From: a virus
Direction: 5' to 3' (one strand)
IMG/VR virus record: IMGVR_UViG_3300025138_011093
Coordinates: 1 to 23,408 of that record
DNA length: 23,408 bases
Under the pieces are notes generated by a model. The model was given only the letters and a program-made list of their open reading frames with translations, was not told where the DNA came from and did no database searches. Below are positions 14,373 through 22,524 of this stretch, in pieces. Made by a program: the position numbers and the translations under genes. How positions within the stretch are numbered: the first letter of the stretch is position 1; each line of letters begins with the position of its first letter.

Positions 14373-15001
14373 AATTCCGATAAAGCTTTATAATAATCGT
14401 CTTCGCTCATTATATGATAGTGAGCATTTAAATCATGTAAAAATGAAAACTCTTCTGAATTAGTTTTATGTATTTTAATATAATCGGAAGATGCTCGAAG
14501 TCTATTTGAAAGATATACAGTATCAATAGTATCGTATGCAGCGTATCCATTTACATTAACGTGTACCTCGATATTGTTAATATTTTGCTCTACTATTGTC
14601 TTAAGCGATTCCCAAACACTACCTTCTGCACACTCACCATCACTTATTAATACATAAACCTTTCTCTTTGGATTAGCGATTGCGCGACCTATTGCTATGG
14701 TAATACCTAACCCTAGACTGCCTGTTGAACAGTGTAAAAAGTTTTCTTCATCTCTATGAGGATGACCTCCATGTTTTAAAAACAATTGTTCTGCATCAAC
14801 ACCTTTATGTTTCTCAAGACAAGCATAAAGGGCGAGTGCAGCATGTCCAGAAGATAAAATAAAAATATCATCTTCAGCCATACAGCTATATATGTTGTCT
14901 ATAATAGATACGCTTGTAAAATAGCTACTTAAATGACTAAGTTTATTTTTATAAGCAATATTTAAAATTCTTTCTTTTAATCTGTACTGATCCTTCACCA
15001 T
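14369..15001 (-). CDS. Transketolase-like, ThDP-diphosphate-binding subunit (split enzyme, part 1)
   Basis: The N-terminal half of a transketolase-type enzyme. Seen: FILSSGHAALALYACL (47-62) with His53, matching S-x-G-H-x-x-x-x-L-Y; KHGGHPHRD (76-84) with His80; STGSLGLGITIAIGRA (92-107), the T-T-G-P-L-G-Q-G block; and the thiamine diphosphate/Mg motif SDGECAEGSVWES (120-132), ending in HVNVNGY (147-153) with Asp121 and Asn149/Asn151. The first Gly of GDG is Ser. At 210 residues it is shorter than stand-alone small transketolase subunits (about 270). Its gene overlaps the second subunit by four bases and the dehydratase gene by 7. Together the two subunits keep the residues needed for catalysis. 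Confidence 0.85.
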   Translation of the reverse strand: MVKDQYRLKERILNIAYKNKLSHLSSYFTSVSIIDNIYSCMAEDDIFILSSGHAALALYACLEKHKGVDAEQLFLKHGGHPHRDEENFLHCSTGSLGLGITIAIGRAIANPKRKVYVLISDGECAEGSVWESLKTIVEQNINNIEVHVNVNGYAAYDTIDTVYLSNRLRASSDYIKIHKTNSEEFSFLHDLNAHYHIMSEDDYYKALSEL

Positions 15002-15945
15002 ATAAACTTACCCTTATAATAACTAATAATATTAGGAAGTTCTTGATCAAATTTTTTCTCTGGTAACCACCCTAACTCTCTGAGTTTAGAATCATCAAGA
15101 GCATATCTCACATCTTGACCTTTTCTACTATAAGTATTATCTATGTATGATGATACATCTGAATCTCCGTGATACTCCTTAATAATTTTCTGTATTGTGG
15201 TTATATTCTGCTGTTCGAAATCTCCTGCGATATTGTAAATTTCATTTTGTTTACCAGACTCGATAATAGTGATTACAGCATTGGCTGTATCTTGAGCATG
15301 TAACCAATTTCTAATAGGAGTACCATCATTATGTATAGGTATTTTTTTACCCAATCCTAAGAACTTGCAAGACTTAGGAATAAGCTTTTCGACATATTGA
15401 CCTATTCCATAGTTATTTGTAGGTCTGATAATGTTATAAGGTAAATCGTAAGTTCTAGCCCATGCTAGTACTAATTGATCTGCAGCAGCTTTAGTTGCAG
15501 AGTACGGATTACTAGGATGGAGTAAGTCAGTCTCGGTATGGGATCCTGAATCAATATCACCATACACCTCATCTGTGCTAAAATGTAAGAATACGGGCTT
15601 ATGACTATGTTCACCTCTATGATTTTTTAAAAGCTCTAGCAGATTATGTACACCGTTTATATTTGAGTGTACAAAATCATCACTATTAGCAATACTATTG
15701 CCTACATGCGTTTCCGCAGCTACATTAATAATGTAATCGCAGTCATAAAGAAATTTTAAGTCATTAATGTCTGTATGGGTAAATACAAAATTATCATAAC
15801 CTTCAAACTCGTCAAGTAAATTAGTATTTGAGGCATATGTAATTTTATCTACACCGCGTACATGCCAACCTTTATTGAGACAAGACCGTGTAATGTATGA
15901 GCCTATAAAACCTAAACAGCCTGTAATATATACAACTTTATTCAT
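14995..15945 (-). CDS. NDP-glucose 4,6-dehydratase (RmlB-like), second copy
   Basis: The ATG at 15945 (MNKVVYITGCLGFIGS) was chosen. The longer frame to 16005 would add 20 residues inside the upstream aminotransferase-fold gene and spoil the N-terminal Rossmann strand. Seen: GCLGFIGS (9-16); DKITYASNTNLL (33-44) as in RmlB; AAETHVGNSI (76-85); STDEVYGD with Thr124-Asp125-Glu126; Tyr148-xxx-Lys152; and DGTPIRNWLHAQD. At 316 residues it has normal length. It differs clearly from the copy at 3624-4592, so it is not a recent duplication. It sits between the DegT-fold dehydrase and the transketolase pair, and would supply the 4-keto-6-deoxy sugar those enzymes use. Whether it takes dTDP-, CDP- or UDP-glucose is not visible. 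Confidence 0.88.
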   Translation of the reverse strand: MNKVVYITGCLGFIGSYITRSCLNKGWHVRGVDKITYASNTNLLDEFEGYDNFVFTHTDINDLKFLYDCDYIINVAAETHVGNSIANSDDFVHSNINGVHNLLELLKNHRGEHSHKPVFLHFSTDEVYGDIDSGSHTETDLLHPSNPYSATKAAADQLVLAWARTYDLPYNIIRPTNNYGIGQYVEKLIPKSCKFLGLGKKIPIHNDGTPIRNWLHAQDTANAVITIIESGKQNEIYNIAGDFEQQNITTIQKIIKEYHGDSDVSSYIDNTYSRKGQDVRYALDDSKLRELGWLPEKKFDQELPNIISYYKGKFIW

Positions 15946-17092
15946 TATTAAAAAATTCTTTAATTTTATCGCACACGTAATCGACATCCTCAACAGACAT
16001 TCCATGATGCGCTCCTAGAAGAAATCCATTCTCCATAATAGTATCTGAATTAGCAAATTCTTGGAAATATTCTCTATAAACAGGATGACGTGTAACATTT
16101 CCAGCAAAAGTAACGCGTGTTTGTATATTATTTTCTTCTAGAAAATTAAGAAGCTCATATCTTTTCTTTGTCTGTAGAGGGATCGCTAACCAGTTGGGTT
16201 CGATAGTATCGTCAGGTAGAATAAGCTCTGAAACGTCCTTCAAATTATCTAAATAACGCTTAATATTCTCACGCCTCTTACGTAAAAACGTATCTAATTT
16301 TTTAACTTGTACTAGACCGAAAGCTGCGTTCATCTCTGAACATTTCATATTGTATCCAAGTACACCATATAAAAATTTATAATCATATGCAATACCATCT
16401 ACTTTATGTGCGAAGCGATCTGACATAGCCTCACTATTATCGCCTATTCTACCCCAATCTCTATACTGTAGACATCTTTGTTCATATTTTTTATCATTAA
16501 ACATTACCATACCACCAGTACCTCCAGCTGTAATAACATGACTTGCGTAAAAACTTGTTGTAGAGATATCTGTCTCTGATGTATGAGTGACTGTATCAGC
16601 AGAATCCTCAATTAAAATAATATCATCTCTTCCTATCTTAACTAACTCTTCTTTTATAGATTTCCAATCAGGCTTGTTACCTATCAAGTTAGGAATCATT
16701 AATGCTTTGGTTTTATCTGTTACAGCATTAACTACATCTTGCACATCAACCACATAGGAGGTAAGATTAACATCTACAAACACTGGTGTAAATCCGAGTT
16801 GAATAATAGGGGCCAATGTAGTCGAAAATGTACAGGCAGGTGTAATAACTTCACTACCTTTAGGTAGGTCAATAGAAGCTAACGCCAGTAAACAAGCTGA
16901 TGAACCTGAATTTACAAACACTCCATATTGTTTTCCAAAAAATTCTGACACTTCTTCTTCAAATTGCTTGCTCCGTTTACCGAAACCAGCAATCCAACCA
17001 TCACGCAAGCATTCCTCAACTGATTTAATTTCTTCCTCACCGTAAGATTCAAACTTATTAGGAGCGTACCATATTTTTTTTGTAGCTTTCAT
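15938..17092 (-). CDS. DegT/DnrJ-fold PLP enzyme with Lys-to-His change: sugar 3-dehydrase, ColD/RfbH-like
   Basis: A PLP-fold sugar enzyme. Seen: NSGSSACLLAL (61-71), phosphate-binding; TPACTFSTT (84-92); IEDSAD (161-166) with Asp163 for the pyridine nitrogen; then TSFYASHVITAGGTGGM (179-195), where the normal Schiff-base lysine position is His185; and RDWGR (211-215), YDYKFLYGVLGYNMKCSEMNAAFG (236-259, read in two parts). In the family, His instead of Lys marks 3-dehydrases (ColD, and RfbH/DdhC) rather than aminotransferases. The RDWGR and YNMK blocks look RfbH-like, but the C-x-C cluster that binds RfbH's 2Fe-2S centre is absent, so a ColD-like, glutamate-using mechanism is more likely. 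Length is 384. It would make an NDP-4-keto-3,6-dideoxyhexose from the neighbour dehydratase's product. It overlaps that gene by 8 bases. Confidence 0.85.
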   Translation of the reverse strand: MKATKKIWYAPNKFESYGEEEIKSVEECLRDGWIAGFGKRSKQFEEEVSEFFGKQYGVFVNSGSSACLLALASIDLPKGSEVITPACTFSTTLAPIIQLGFTPVFVDVNLTSYVVDVQDVVNAVTDKTKALMIPNLIGNKPDWKSIKEELVKIGRDDIILIEDSADTVTHTSETDISTTSFYASHVITAGGTGGMVMFNDKKYEQRCLQYRDWGRIGDNSEAMSDRFAHKVDGIAYDYKFLYGVLGYNMKCSEMNAAFGLVQVKKLDTFLRKRRENIKRYLDNLKDVSELILPDDTIEPNWLAIPLQTKKRYELLNFLEENNIQTRVTFAGNVTRHPVYREYFQEFANSDTIMENGFLLGAHHGMSVEDVDYVCDKIKEFFNNE

Positions 17093-17949
17093 TTTTTAAT
17101 ATTTTTATAGTGATTAATTAATTTTGTAACTATATCGTCTATTGTATATTTTGGCTTAAACCCGTAAGATTTCAACTTTTTAATATCTAAATATGAATGT
17201 TTCGTTTGAACTATATTATGAAATTTAGTTGGCTCAATATTAATAATCCTCGATTTAGATTTAGATACCTCCATACCCTTCTCGATAATATCTAAAAACT
17301 TATATGGTCGGCCTGATCCAATATTAATAATTTGATTGGTGGGTGCAGTATCTGTACAAAGCTTTAAAGCATCACATACATCATCAACGTGAATATAATC
17401 TCTCAAAACTTCACCACCGTAGTATAAATGCAGGTCGCGATCGTTTACCATTTCATTCATAAGAAATTGTAACGCATTTTTCTTTCTAGAAATCTTACCA
17501 TCCCCAGGTCCGAGTACGTTCGCTAATCTAAAAATTCTATAACGTATGTTAAATGTATTGCAAAAGCATATTAACATTTCTTCGGCGCATCTTTTTGTAA
17601 TAGAGTAAAATCCAGTAGGATTACACTCCGTAGTATCTTCGGAAAACGGTATATCTGGATTTTGACCATAAACAAACCAAGAGCTAATAAAATTAAAAAC
17701 GAGATCTTCCTTTTTATTAGCCTCGATAACTTTCATTAACTTTGTTAAGTTAGTTTCTATATCAATATGAAGATCGTTATGTATATTGTAATTATCTACA
17801 GTACTAATAAAATATAAAATATTACTCGATTTAGCTTTACTGTCTTCTCTACCTATTTCAATTACATCATCAGGATATAAGTCAGTAAATTTACTACCTA
17901 TAAACCCCTTCGATCCAAATACAGATAATTTATTTTTATCACTATTCAT
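17089..17949 (-). CDS. NAD-dependent sugar epimerase/dehydratase (SDR)
   Basis: An extended SDR of the GalE/WcaG type. Seen: the cofactor loop GSKGFIGS (12-19); NFISSWFVYG (86-95) with the catalytic Ser; Tyr115-xxx-Lys119 (YSITK); IFRLANVLGPGDG for the substrate side; DYIHVDDV; and IINIGSGRPYKF. At 286 residues it has normal length. Unlike most SDRs, the first beta-alpha-beta part is short. It heads the sugar-synthesis half of the block and overlaps the 3-dehydrase gene by four bases, so it probably works on the same sugar nucleotide as epimerase or reductase. The substrate is inferred from neighbours only. Confidence 0.82.
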   Translation of the reverse strand: MNSDKNKLSVFGSKGFIGSKFTDLYPDDVIEIGREDSKAKSSNILYFISTVDNYNIHNDLHIDIETNLTKLMKVIEANKKEDLVFNFISSWFVYGQNPDIPFSEDTTECNPTGFYSITKRCAEEMLICFCNTFNIRYRIFRLANVLGPGDGKISRKKNALQFLMNEMVNDRDLHLYYGGEVLRDYIHVDDVCDALKLCTDTAPTNQIINIGSGRPYKFLDIIEKGMEVSKSKSRIINIEPTKFHNIVQTKHSYLDIKKLKSYGFKPKYTIDDIVTKLINHYKNIKK

Positions 17950-17954
17950 TATAC

Positions 17955-18581
17955 CTACCGTCTAACATAAAAAGCATCACCCCACTTCTCACTTAATAAA
18001 TGTATACCAGCTCTATGTAAACCTTTCGAAGATAGATACTCTTCTAAATCTACTAAGAGATCGTTACCTTCATAGACCATATCATCGTTAATTTCAGTAT
18101 ACACATAATCAATATTATCAATATAATCACCCATACTCTTTAATGCTCTAAGCTCAATACCTTGAAGATCTAAATTGAGCATATTGTAATCTTCCATTTT
18201 AAGATTTTCCTTTTCAATAATATATTTTAGTGTATATGCCTTTTTAACTTCTGATTTTATAAAATTTACATCAGGGTAATAACGTTTGTGTGTACCAAAT
18301 TCTAATACAGAAGAAGATTGTGTGTTATTTGTTATTTTAAATTCAAGCTCTTTACCATCTTCATCATAGACTAGGTAATTAAAAACTTTATTTTCAGGTA
18401 AATTACCTACTTTACTTTCCACTATCGGAACTAACTCTGAGTTACCTTCAACCCACACGACTTTGCTAATACCGTGTCGCTCATAAGCGTCGCTTTCTTC
18501 GGCGTGGTGTGCGCCACAATGAATAATTCCTTTTATATTAAGATCAAATTTTTGATTAAGCAGGTCGAGAGTCATAAACAT
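17955..18581 (-). CDS. FkbM-family SAM-dependent methyltransferase
   Basis: Seen: the SAM-binding motif IIHCGAHHAEESDAYER (19-35), in place of the usual D-V-G-A-N-x-G; WVEGNSELVP (43-52) with the ribose-binding Glu45; and LNLDLQGIELRALKSM (135-150), the family's I-D-x-E-G-x-E-x-x-x-L block. At 208 residues it is typical for FkbM, a family of O-methyltransferases that often act on sugars of glycolipids, exopolysaccharide or glycoproteins. ATG 18581 (MFMTLDLLN) was used; ATG 18575 is possible. It overlaps the GT11 gene by 26 bases and precedes the SDR gene by 5 bases. It would cap or modify the glycan built by the neighbouring glycosyltransferases. Confidence 0.82.
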   Translation of the reverse strand: MFMTLDLLNQKFDLNIKGIIHCGAHHAEESDAYERHGISKVVWVEGNSELVPIVESKVGNLPENKVFNYLVYDEDGKELEFKITNNTQSSSVLEFGTHKRYYPDVNFIKSEVKKAYTLKYIIEKENLKMEDYNMLNLDLQGIELRALKSMGDYIDNIDYVYTEINDDMVYEGNDLLVDLEEYLSSKGLHRAGIHLLSEKWGDAFYVRR

Positions 18582-19329
18582 AACGAAAATATTTAGATGT
18601 GTCTTTGATTAAATCAATGTCATTTTGTGAAGGATTTAACTTCCAAAGGCCTTTATTACCGGCATAAGGTACTATTACCTTTTTTGCATTACCTAAAAAA
18701 GCCGCCCACCAACTAAATGATGAATGAGAAAGTACCAGAAGGTTACTTTTACATAAAAATTCAAAATCAGATATTTTATCCGTACTCACTACCTCACCAC
18801 CATCAACTGTTTGTAGGATATTATCAATTATTGGATTTTTAGGGTCGTCTGTTACAATAAAATACTTATTATATTTTTCTTTTTTTAATATATCAATAAA
18901 GATACTAGTATCTAATTGCCAACCTAGTCCCATGTAATCACCAAGTCTTACATGTAACACCAAATCTTTTTCCTCTGGTACCTTTTCAAGTTTAATATCA
19001 GTCTTAAACCATTTTAATAGTTTATCTCTATGAGCGTTATAGAATTCATCTCTTTGAAAAAAACCTTTAACTTTTATATTACCTTCAAAATCTCCAACTT
19101 CCCGCTCTATGTAAGTTTGTGGACCTACTGCAGTATCGTAGCCTATTTGTAGTAACGGTTCATTTAAGCTTTCCCTATCTGTTATATTTTTAACGTTTTT
19201 AAAAAACTGGTCTAATTGATTTATATTTGTAGTATTTAAATTATACCCCTTTTTATCTGCAATTATTCGACCTAGGGCATATTGGAACATATTATTACCC
19301 AACCCCCCTATTAATTCTACATCAATCAT
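18556..19329 (-). CDS. Glycosyltransferase family 11 (alpha-1,2-fucosyltransferase-like)
   Basis: Seen: GGLGNNMFQYALGR (8-21), the hallmark GT11 N-terminal motif; LHVRLGDYMG (125-134), the H-x-R-x-x-D donor motif; and LSHSSFSWWAAFLG (200-213), the C-terminal motif. Known GT11 enzymes transfer L-fucose, and some GT11-like ones use other deoxysugars, which fits a cluster making 6-deoxy sugars. ATG 19329 (MIDVELIGG) was chosen over an in-frame GTG three bases earlier, since the GTG would fall in the AAAAGG ribosome-site-like sequence. It overlaps the GT17 gene by 8 bases. At 257 residues it is slightly short for the family, but all three motifs are present. Confidence 0.88.
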   Translation of the reverse strand: MIDVELIGGLGNNMFQYALGRIIADKKGYNLNTTNINQLDQFFKNVKNITDRESLNEPLLQIGYDTAVGPQTYIEREVGDFEGNIKVKGFFQRDEFYNAHRDKLLKWFKTDIKLEKVPEEKDLVLHVRLGDYMGLGWQLDTSIFIDILKKEKYNKYFIVTDDPKNPIIDNILQTVDGGEVVSTDKISDFEFLCKSNLLVLSHSSFSWWAAFLGNAKKVIVPYAGNKGLWKLNPSQNDIDLIKDTSKYFRYVYDSRPA

Positions 19330-20122
19330 CACCTTTTAAAATTAAATGTTCGTATTTACTAATATTATTAGATATATACTCAGGTAAGTAATTATTTAAT
19401 CCACTATCTTTTAATTTATGCATCTTTACGAGCGGGTGAAAAGGGTTAACTCTATCCTTAACACATTGTTGTAAGTACTCTTTCTTTTTATCTCTATGTT
19501 CACTATGTAGAAAGTTTTGTAGTTTATACTCTGCATCCCCTATATAAGAGAAATGCCACCCTCTTAAATCTGATAAATGTTCATAAGTTATTTGTGGACC
19601 TTTCTTGTCACTTCTAAGAATATCACGGGTTATTTCAAAATTTTGACTTCTAAGACTCTTTAAAAGACTATACTTTAAAAATAAAGGTTGCCACCATATG
19701 TTAGGTTGTGCCATTAAATTAACATAAAAGTATGTTAGTATAGATCCCCATTTATAAATTTTTTCGTTATCTATATTCAGATCTATCCTTGCAGGGTCCC
19801 ATATCTCATCAAGATCAGATATAAAAATTATATCATCATCCTCACAATATCCTAACCCGCGCTCTATACAGTCTCTTTGATGGTGCTCAAAAGAGTGGTA
19901 AGTGTGATTAGGAAAATCATCTACTATAATATGCTCTATTTTAGAATTAAATTTTTTAAATAGATGTTTATTTTCTTGATAGAATAACGGCTTAGGTTTG
20001 TTTTGATGACTTCGTGTTGATTCAACTAACACGAATTTATCAACGTGATCATTTAAGATATTTAACCTAACTTCTAACAGTTCTAATTCATTAAAGAATG
20101 TAAACGTATCTACAACTTTCAT
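19322..20122 (-). CDS. Glycosyltransferase family 17-like
   Basis: Resembles GT17 (beta-1,4-N-acetylglucosaminyltransferase family). Seen: the opening VVDTFTFFNELELLEVRLN (3-21), which is the family's D-x-F-x-F-x-N-E-x-x-x-L-x-x-R-L; VDKFVLVESTRSHQNKPKPL (27-46); HHQRDCIERGL (80-90); and DDDIIFISDLDEIWDP (95-110), with the metal-binding Asp cluster. At 266 residues it is usual for bacterial and phage members. No signal or membrane segment, so it is cytoplasmic. It overlaps the DUF5672 gene by four bases. The donor and acceptor cannot be told. Confidence 0.88.
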   Translation of the reverse strand: MKVVDTFTFFNELELLEVRLNILNDHVDKFVLVESTRSHQNKPKPLFYQENKHLFKKFNSKIEHIIVDDFPNHTYHSFEHHQRDCIERGLGYCEDDDIIFISDLDEIWDPARIDLNIDNEKIYKWGSILTYFYVNLMAQPNIWWQPLFLKYSLLKSLRSQNFEITRDILRSDKKGPQITYEHLSDLRGWHFSYIGDAEYKLQNFLHSEHRDKKKEYLQQCVKDRVNPFHPLVKMHKLKDSGLNNYLPEYISNNISKYEHLILKGDD

Positions 20123-20784
20123 AATATTACAGCATCTCTCAGTTTTAATTTATCTTTAAATTGCTGACCTTCACCATAGTGAACAGAATCAACAACCCCT
20201 TTACCATGAAATCCGAAGCTATTTTCTAGATTATACTCAACATCGTGTAACTTCGATTCTAAGGAAAATCGAGCAGCTAACTCAGGTGGAGCAAACTTAC
20301 AACCGTTATTTAAAAAGTGTTGTCTTTGTGTTATACAAATTTCACCATCCTCATGACCTCCACCCCACTGTATTGCACGACAAAGATTTACTAATTTTTT
20401 ACTACGTAAACAAAAGCCGCCATTTCCGACTCTATTATCTCCTTCACCTCTCCATGGAGCTCCTATATAATCATAATTTAAAAATTCATCAGTCCATAAC
20501 TGCGGATTTATCACGAATCCATCATCATGAATTATTAATACAAAATCAGTAGTAAAGTATTTATATAACTCATGTAAACAAAAAGAGCTGTATGTGTGAT
20601 GTGTCAGTTCGGGTATCTCTACATAATCTACCCCGTCAGGAATAATATCTGGCCTTATGTGGGAAAGAATAATATTTTGCGCAAAATTAATTTTTTGCAT
20701 ACTATATTTAAGAGCCTTTACCCCCACATTAGGATCAACCCCATCTATACAAATAATTGTAACATTATCCAAATTAAGAGTCAT
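20119..20784 (-). CDS. DUF5672 family protein, putative glycosyltransferase
   Basis: Seen: the stretch LIIHDDGFVINPQLWTDEF (83-101), YDYIGAPW (104-111), RVGNGGFCLRSKKL (118-131), HEDGEIC (144-150), KFAPPELAARFSLE and a SFGFHG motif near the end. This is the conserved core of DUF5672, which occurs in polysaccharide loci and in glycosyltransferase-rich phages and giant viruses, and is thought to be a GT-A-type glycosyltransferase (the D-D/D-x-D-like HDDG agrees). Length is 221. It starts at ATG 20784, 34 bases after the end of the GT2 gene. This is the only sizeable gap in the glycosyltransferase run, and it holds TATTATAATATTATA, a possible promoter. Confidence 0.8.
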   Translation of the reverse strand: MTLNLDNVTIICIDGVDPNVGVKALKYSMQKINFAQNIILSHIRPDIIPDGVDYVEIPELTHHTYSSFCLHELYKYFTTDFVLIIHDDGFVINPQLWTDEFLNYDYIGAPWRGEGDNRVGNGGFCLRSKKLVNLCRAIQWGGGHEDGEICITQRQHFLNNGCKFAPPELAARFSLESKLHDVEYNLENSFGFHGKGVVDSVHYGEGQQFKDKLKLRDAVIL

Positions 20785-20818
20785 TATAATATTATAATAT
20801 CCTTTAATGTTGATGCAA

Positions 20819-21679
20819 CTACTCTTTTAAGCAATATTCATAAATACCTATTCCCCAATCACCTAAATTGGGTATATTAAGCTCTTTAGTATATTTCTTA
20901 ATATAATCTAATTTATAATTTGCTTTCATATCCTGTTTATCGTAAATGTTTTCATCTACTTTTAACTCAATAGGATATTGAGAGTATTGCCATTTAAAAT
21001 TATTTACCGATACATCATACGCGCTAGCTTCGATAACTTCAGCACCATGAACCTCTCTATTAACATAGTCGTTAATTTTCCAAAAATATTGCTTAACACC
21101 TACCCATCTCTTACTCAGCCATTGTAAATGTGCTATGAATAATTGTGACGGGTTAATTGCTTTGGATTTAGATGCAGGTGGTAGATGTAAAGAATGCATT
21201 TGAGCTGTGCCGAAGTCGCCTTGTGATGTATATGAACCAGCTCTGACTTTAAAATTATTTCCCCACGGTCCGTCAACTCTTACATTGTTTTGACTGGTAT
21301 ACTGTACCCATTGAAGATTAAAAACTGTATCAGGATTATTCTCTAGTAAGTTTTCTAAATCTTGCTTAGTAAAGCTACCATCTAAATATTCATCTGAATC
21401 GCAACATATAATTTTATTACTATATTTGTAAGCAGCGTTATATAGTGGCTGCCTTTCGTCAGTCTCCATCTTAAGCTCCTTAATATAATTTTCCTTTTTA
21501 TTACCTTCGATGATTTCTAATATATTATACTTATTTTTATTAGCTCTTAAAAACTCGACAGTATCATCTGTCGAGCCGTCATCGTAGAAAACAAAGCCAT
21601 CTGCATATTTTGCCCATAAAGGTAGCATCTCTTTAATTAAGAATGCTTCATTTTTGGTTCTTGTAATTTGTACTATCAT
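20819..21679 (-). CDS. Glycosyltransferase family 2-like (GT-A)
   Basis: A nucleotide-diphospho-sugar transferase with the GT-A opening MIVQITRTKNEAFLIKEMLP (1-20), the DDGSTDDT motif (33-40) and the metal-binding ICCDSDEYLD (91-100, Asp94-x-Asp96). The C-terminal half has acceptor-type aromatic patches (WLSKRWVGVKQYFWKIND) and no membrane segment. This group of N-E-x-x-x-x-x-E-W-type family 2/92-like enzymes is common in phage glycan clusters. Length is 286. It overlaps the following GT-B-like gene by four bases. The specificity is unknown. Confidence 0.86.
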   Translation of the reverse strand: MIVQITRTKNEAFLIKEMLPLWAKYADGFVFYDDGSTDDTVEFLRANKNKYNILEIIEGNKKENYIKELKMETDERQPLYNAAYKYSNKIICCDSDEYLDGSFTKQDLENLLENNPDTVFNLQWVQYTSQNNVRVDGPWGNNFKVRAGSYTSQGDFGTAQMHSLHLPPASKSKAINPSQLFIAHLQWLSKRWVGVKQYFWKINDYVNREVHGAEVIEASAYDVSVNNFKWQYSQYPIELKVDENIYDKQDMKANYKLDYIKKYTKELNIPNLGDWGIGIYEYCLKE

Positions 21680-22524
21680 TTTCTTTTAATTTTAGAGGCT
21701 ATATACGCAGCAACCAGTTCCTGGTCATAATGACTGCTCCAGTATTCTATATTTTCTTGCTGTAATTCTTGTAAACGCGTTTTATCATTAAGTAGCTCTA
21801 AGACTACTTTTGCTGCGTCTGTTTCAAAGTTAGTAACTTGCATGACTGGTAAGTCATTATATATTTCTGTTTCTGGCATTTTCGGACAAACAATAACGCA
21901 ACCACACATCATCGATTCATACCATCTATAAGTCTCTGCACTTATATTACCTGGAGGGCAGAAGGCTATTTTACTATTGTAGAGTTTATCATAATATTGC
22001 GGACCTTTAAACCCCTGCATAAAACCTCTCGTTATATTAAAATCAAAATTATATTTCTTACGACTATCACTCTTAGTTAAGAAGTCGATATTTTTAATCA
22101 TACTATCATACCTATTTTGTGATGACATATGACCTGCAAAAAATACATCTATCGATCTATCAGTTACTTTTTTGATATCTTGAACGTGCTCTTTTTCTAT
22201 AATTATGTTACCGTTATAGCCTAATGGTAGGGAAAATAGATTATCATAAAGTTCTTCTTCTTCTTTAGTAATATATTGATTGAATATTATGTCATATTTA
22301 TCTATTAACTCTCTATGATACTTTGTATCATATTCATCCCACATACCTAAAAGTACATTAAACTTTGATTTATCTACTTCTATTTTTCCACGATCTGTAT
22401 GCTCTGCGGATAAATTCTCTAAAGTAAATATAACGTTATCGTCGTTAATTAGTGTATGTAGTTTGTTAATAACGTTCTGAAAAAAATCATTTTTGTGTAT
22501 TAGATTTTTGTTATTTACTTTCAT
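21676..22524 (-). CDS. GT-B glycosyltransferase (exostosin/GT1-like C-terminal domain)
   Basis: The C-terminal half carries the donor-binding region of GT-B enzymes: FFAGHMSSQNRYDSM (128-142), then YYDKLYNSKIAFCPPG (177-192) and AETYRWYESMMCGCVIVCP (196-214), where the E-x-x-x-x-G-C-V-x-V pattern is typical of exostosin-like (GT47) and group 1 transferases. The N-terminal half is less conserved (FNVLLGMWDEY and an HRELIDKYD helix). Length is 282, short for the family. Upstream GGAG, about 8 bases before the ATG, is one of the few clear ribosome sites here. It overlaps both neighbours by four bases. Confidence 0.78.
   Translation of the reverse strand: MKVNNKNLIHKNDFFQNVINKLHTLINDDNVIFTLENLSAEHTDRGKIEVDKSKFNVLLGMWDEYDTKYHRELIDKYDIIFNQYITKEEEELYDNLFSLPLGYNGNIIIEKEHVQDIKKVTDRSIDVFFAGHMSSQNRYDSMIKNIDFLTKSDSRKKYNFDFNITRGFMQGFKGPQYYDKLYNSKIAFCPPGNISAETYRWYESMMCGCVIVCPKMPETEIYNDLPVMQVTNFETDAAKVVLELLNDKTRLQELQQENIEYWSSHYDQELVAAYIASKIKRK

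Noticed and set aside
15946-16005. Longer start for the second RmlB-like gene
   Set aside because: It would add 20 residues overlapping the 3-dehydrase gene and put a non-family tail before the Rossmann strand.
20286-20880. Plus-strand open frames at 20286-20552 and 20596-20880, and likewise 9197-9406
   Set aside because: They cross well-supported minus-strand genes and have no recognisable content.
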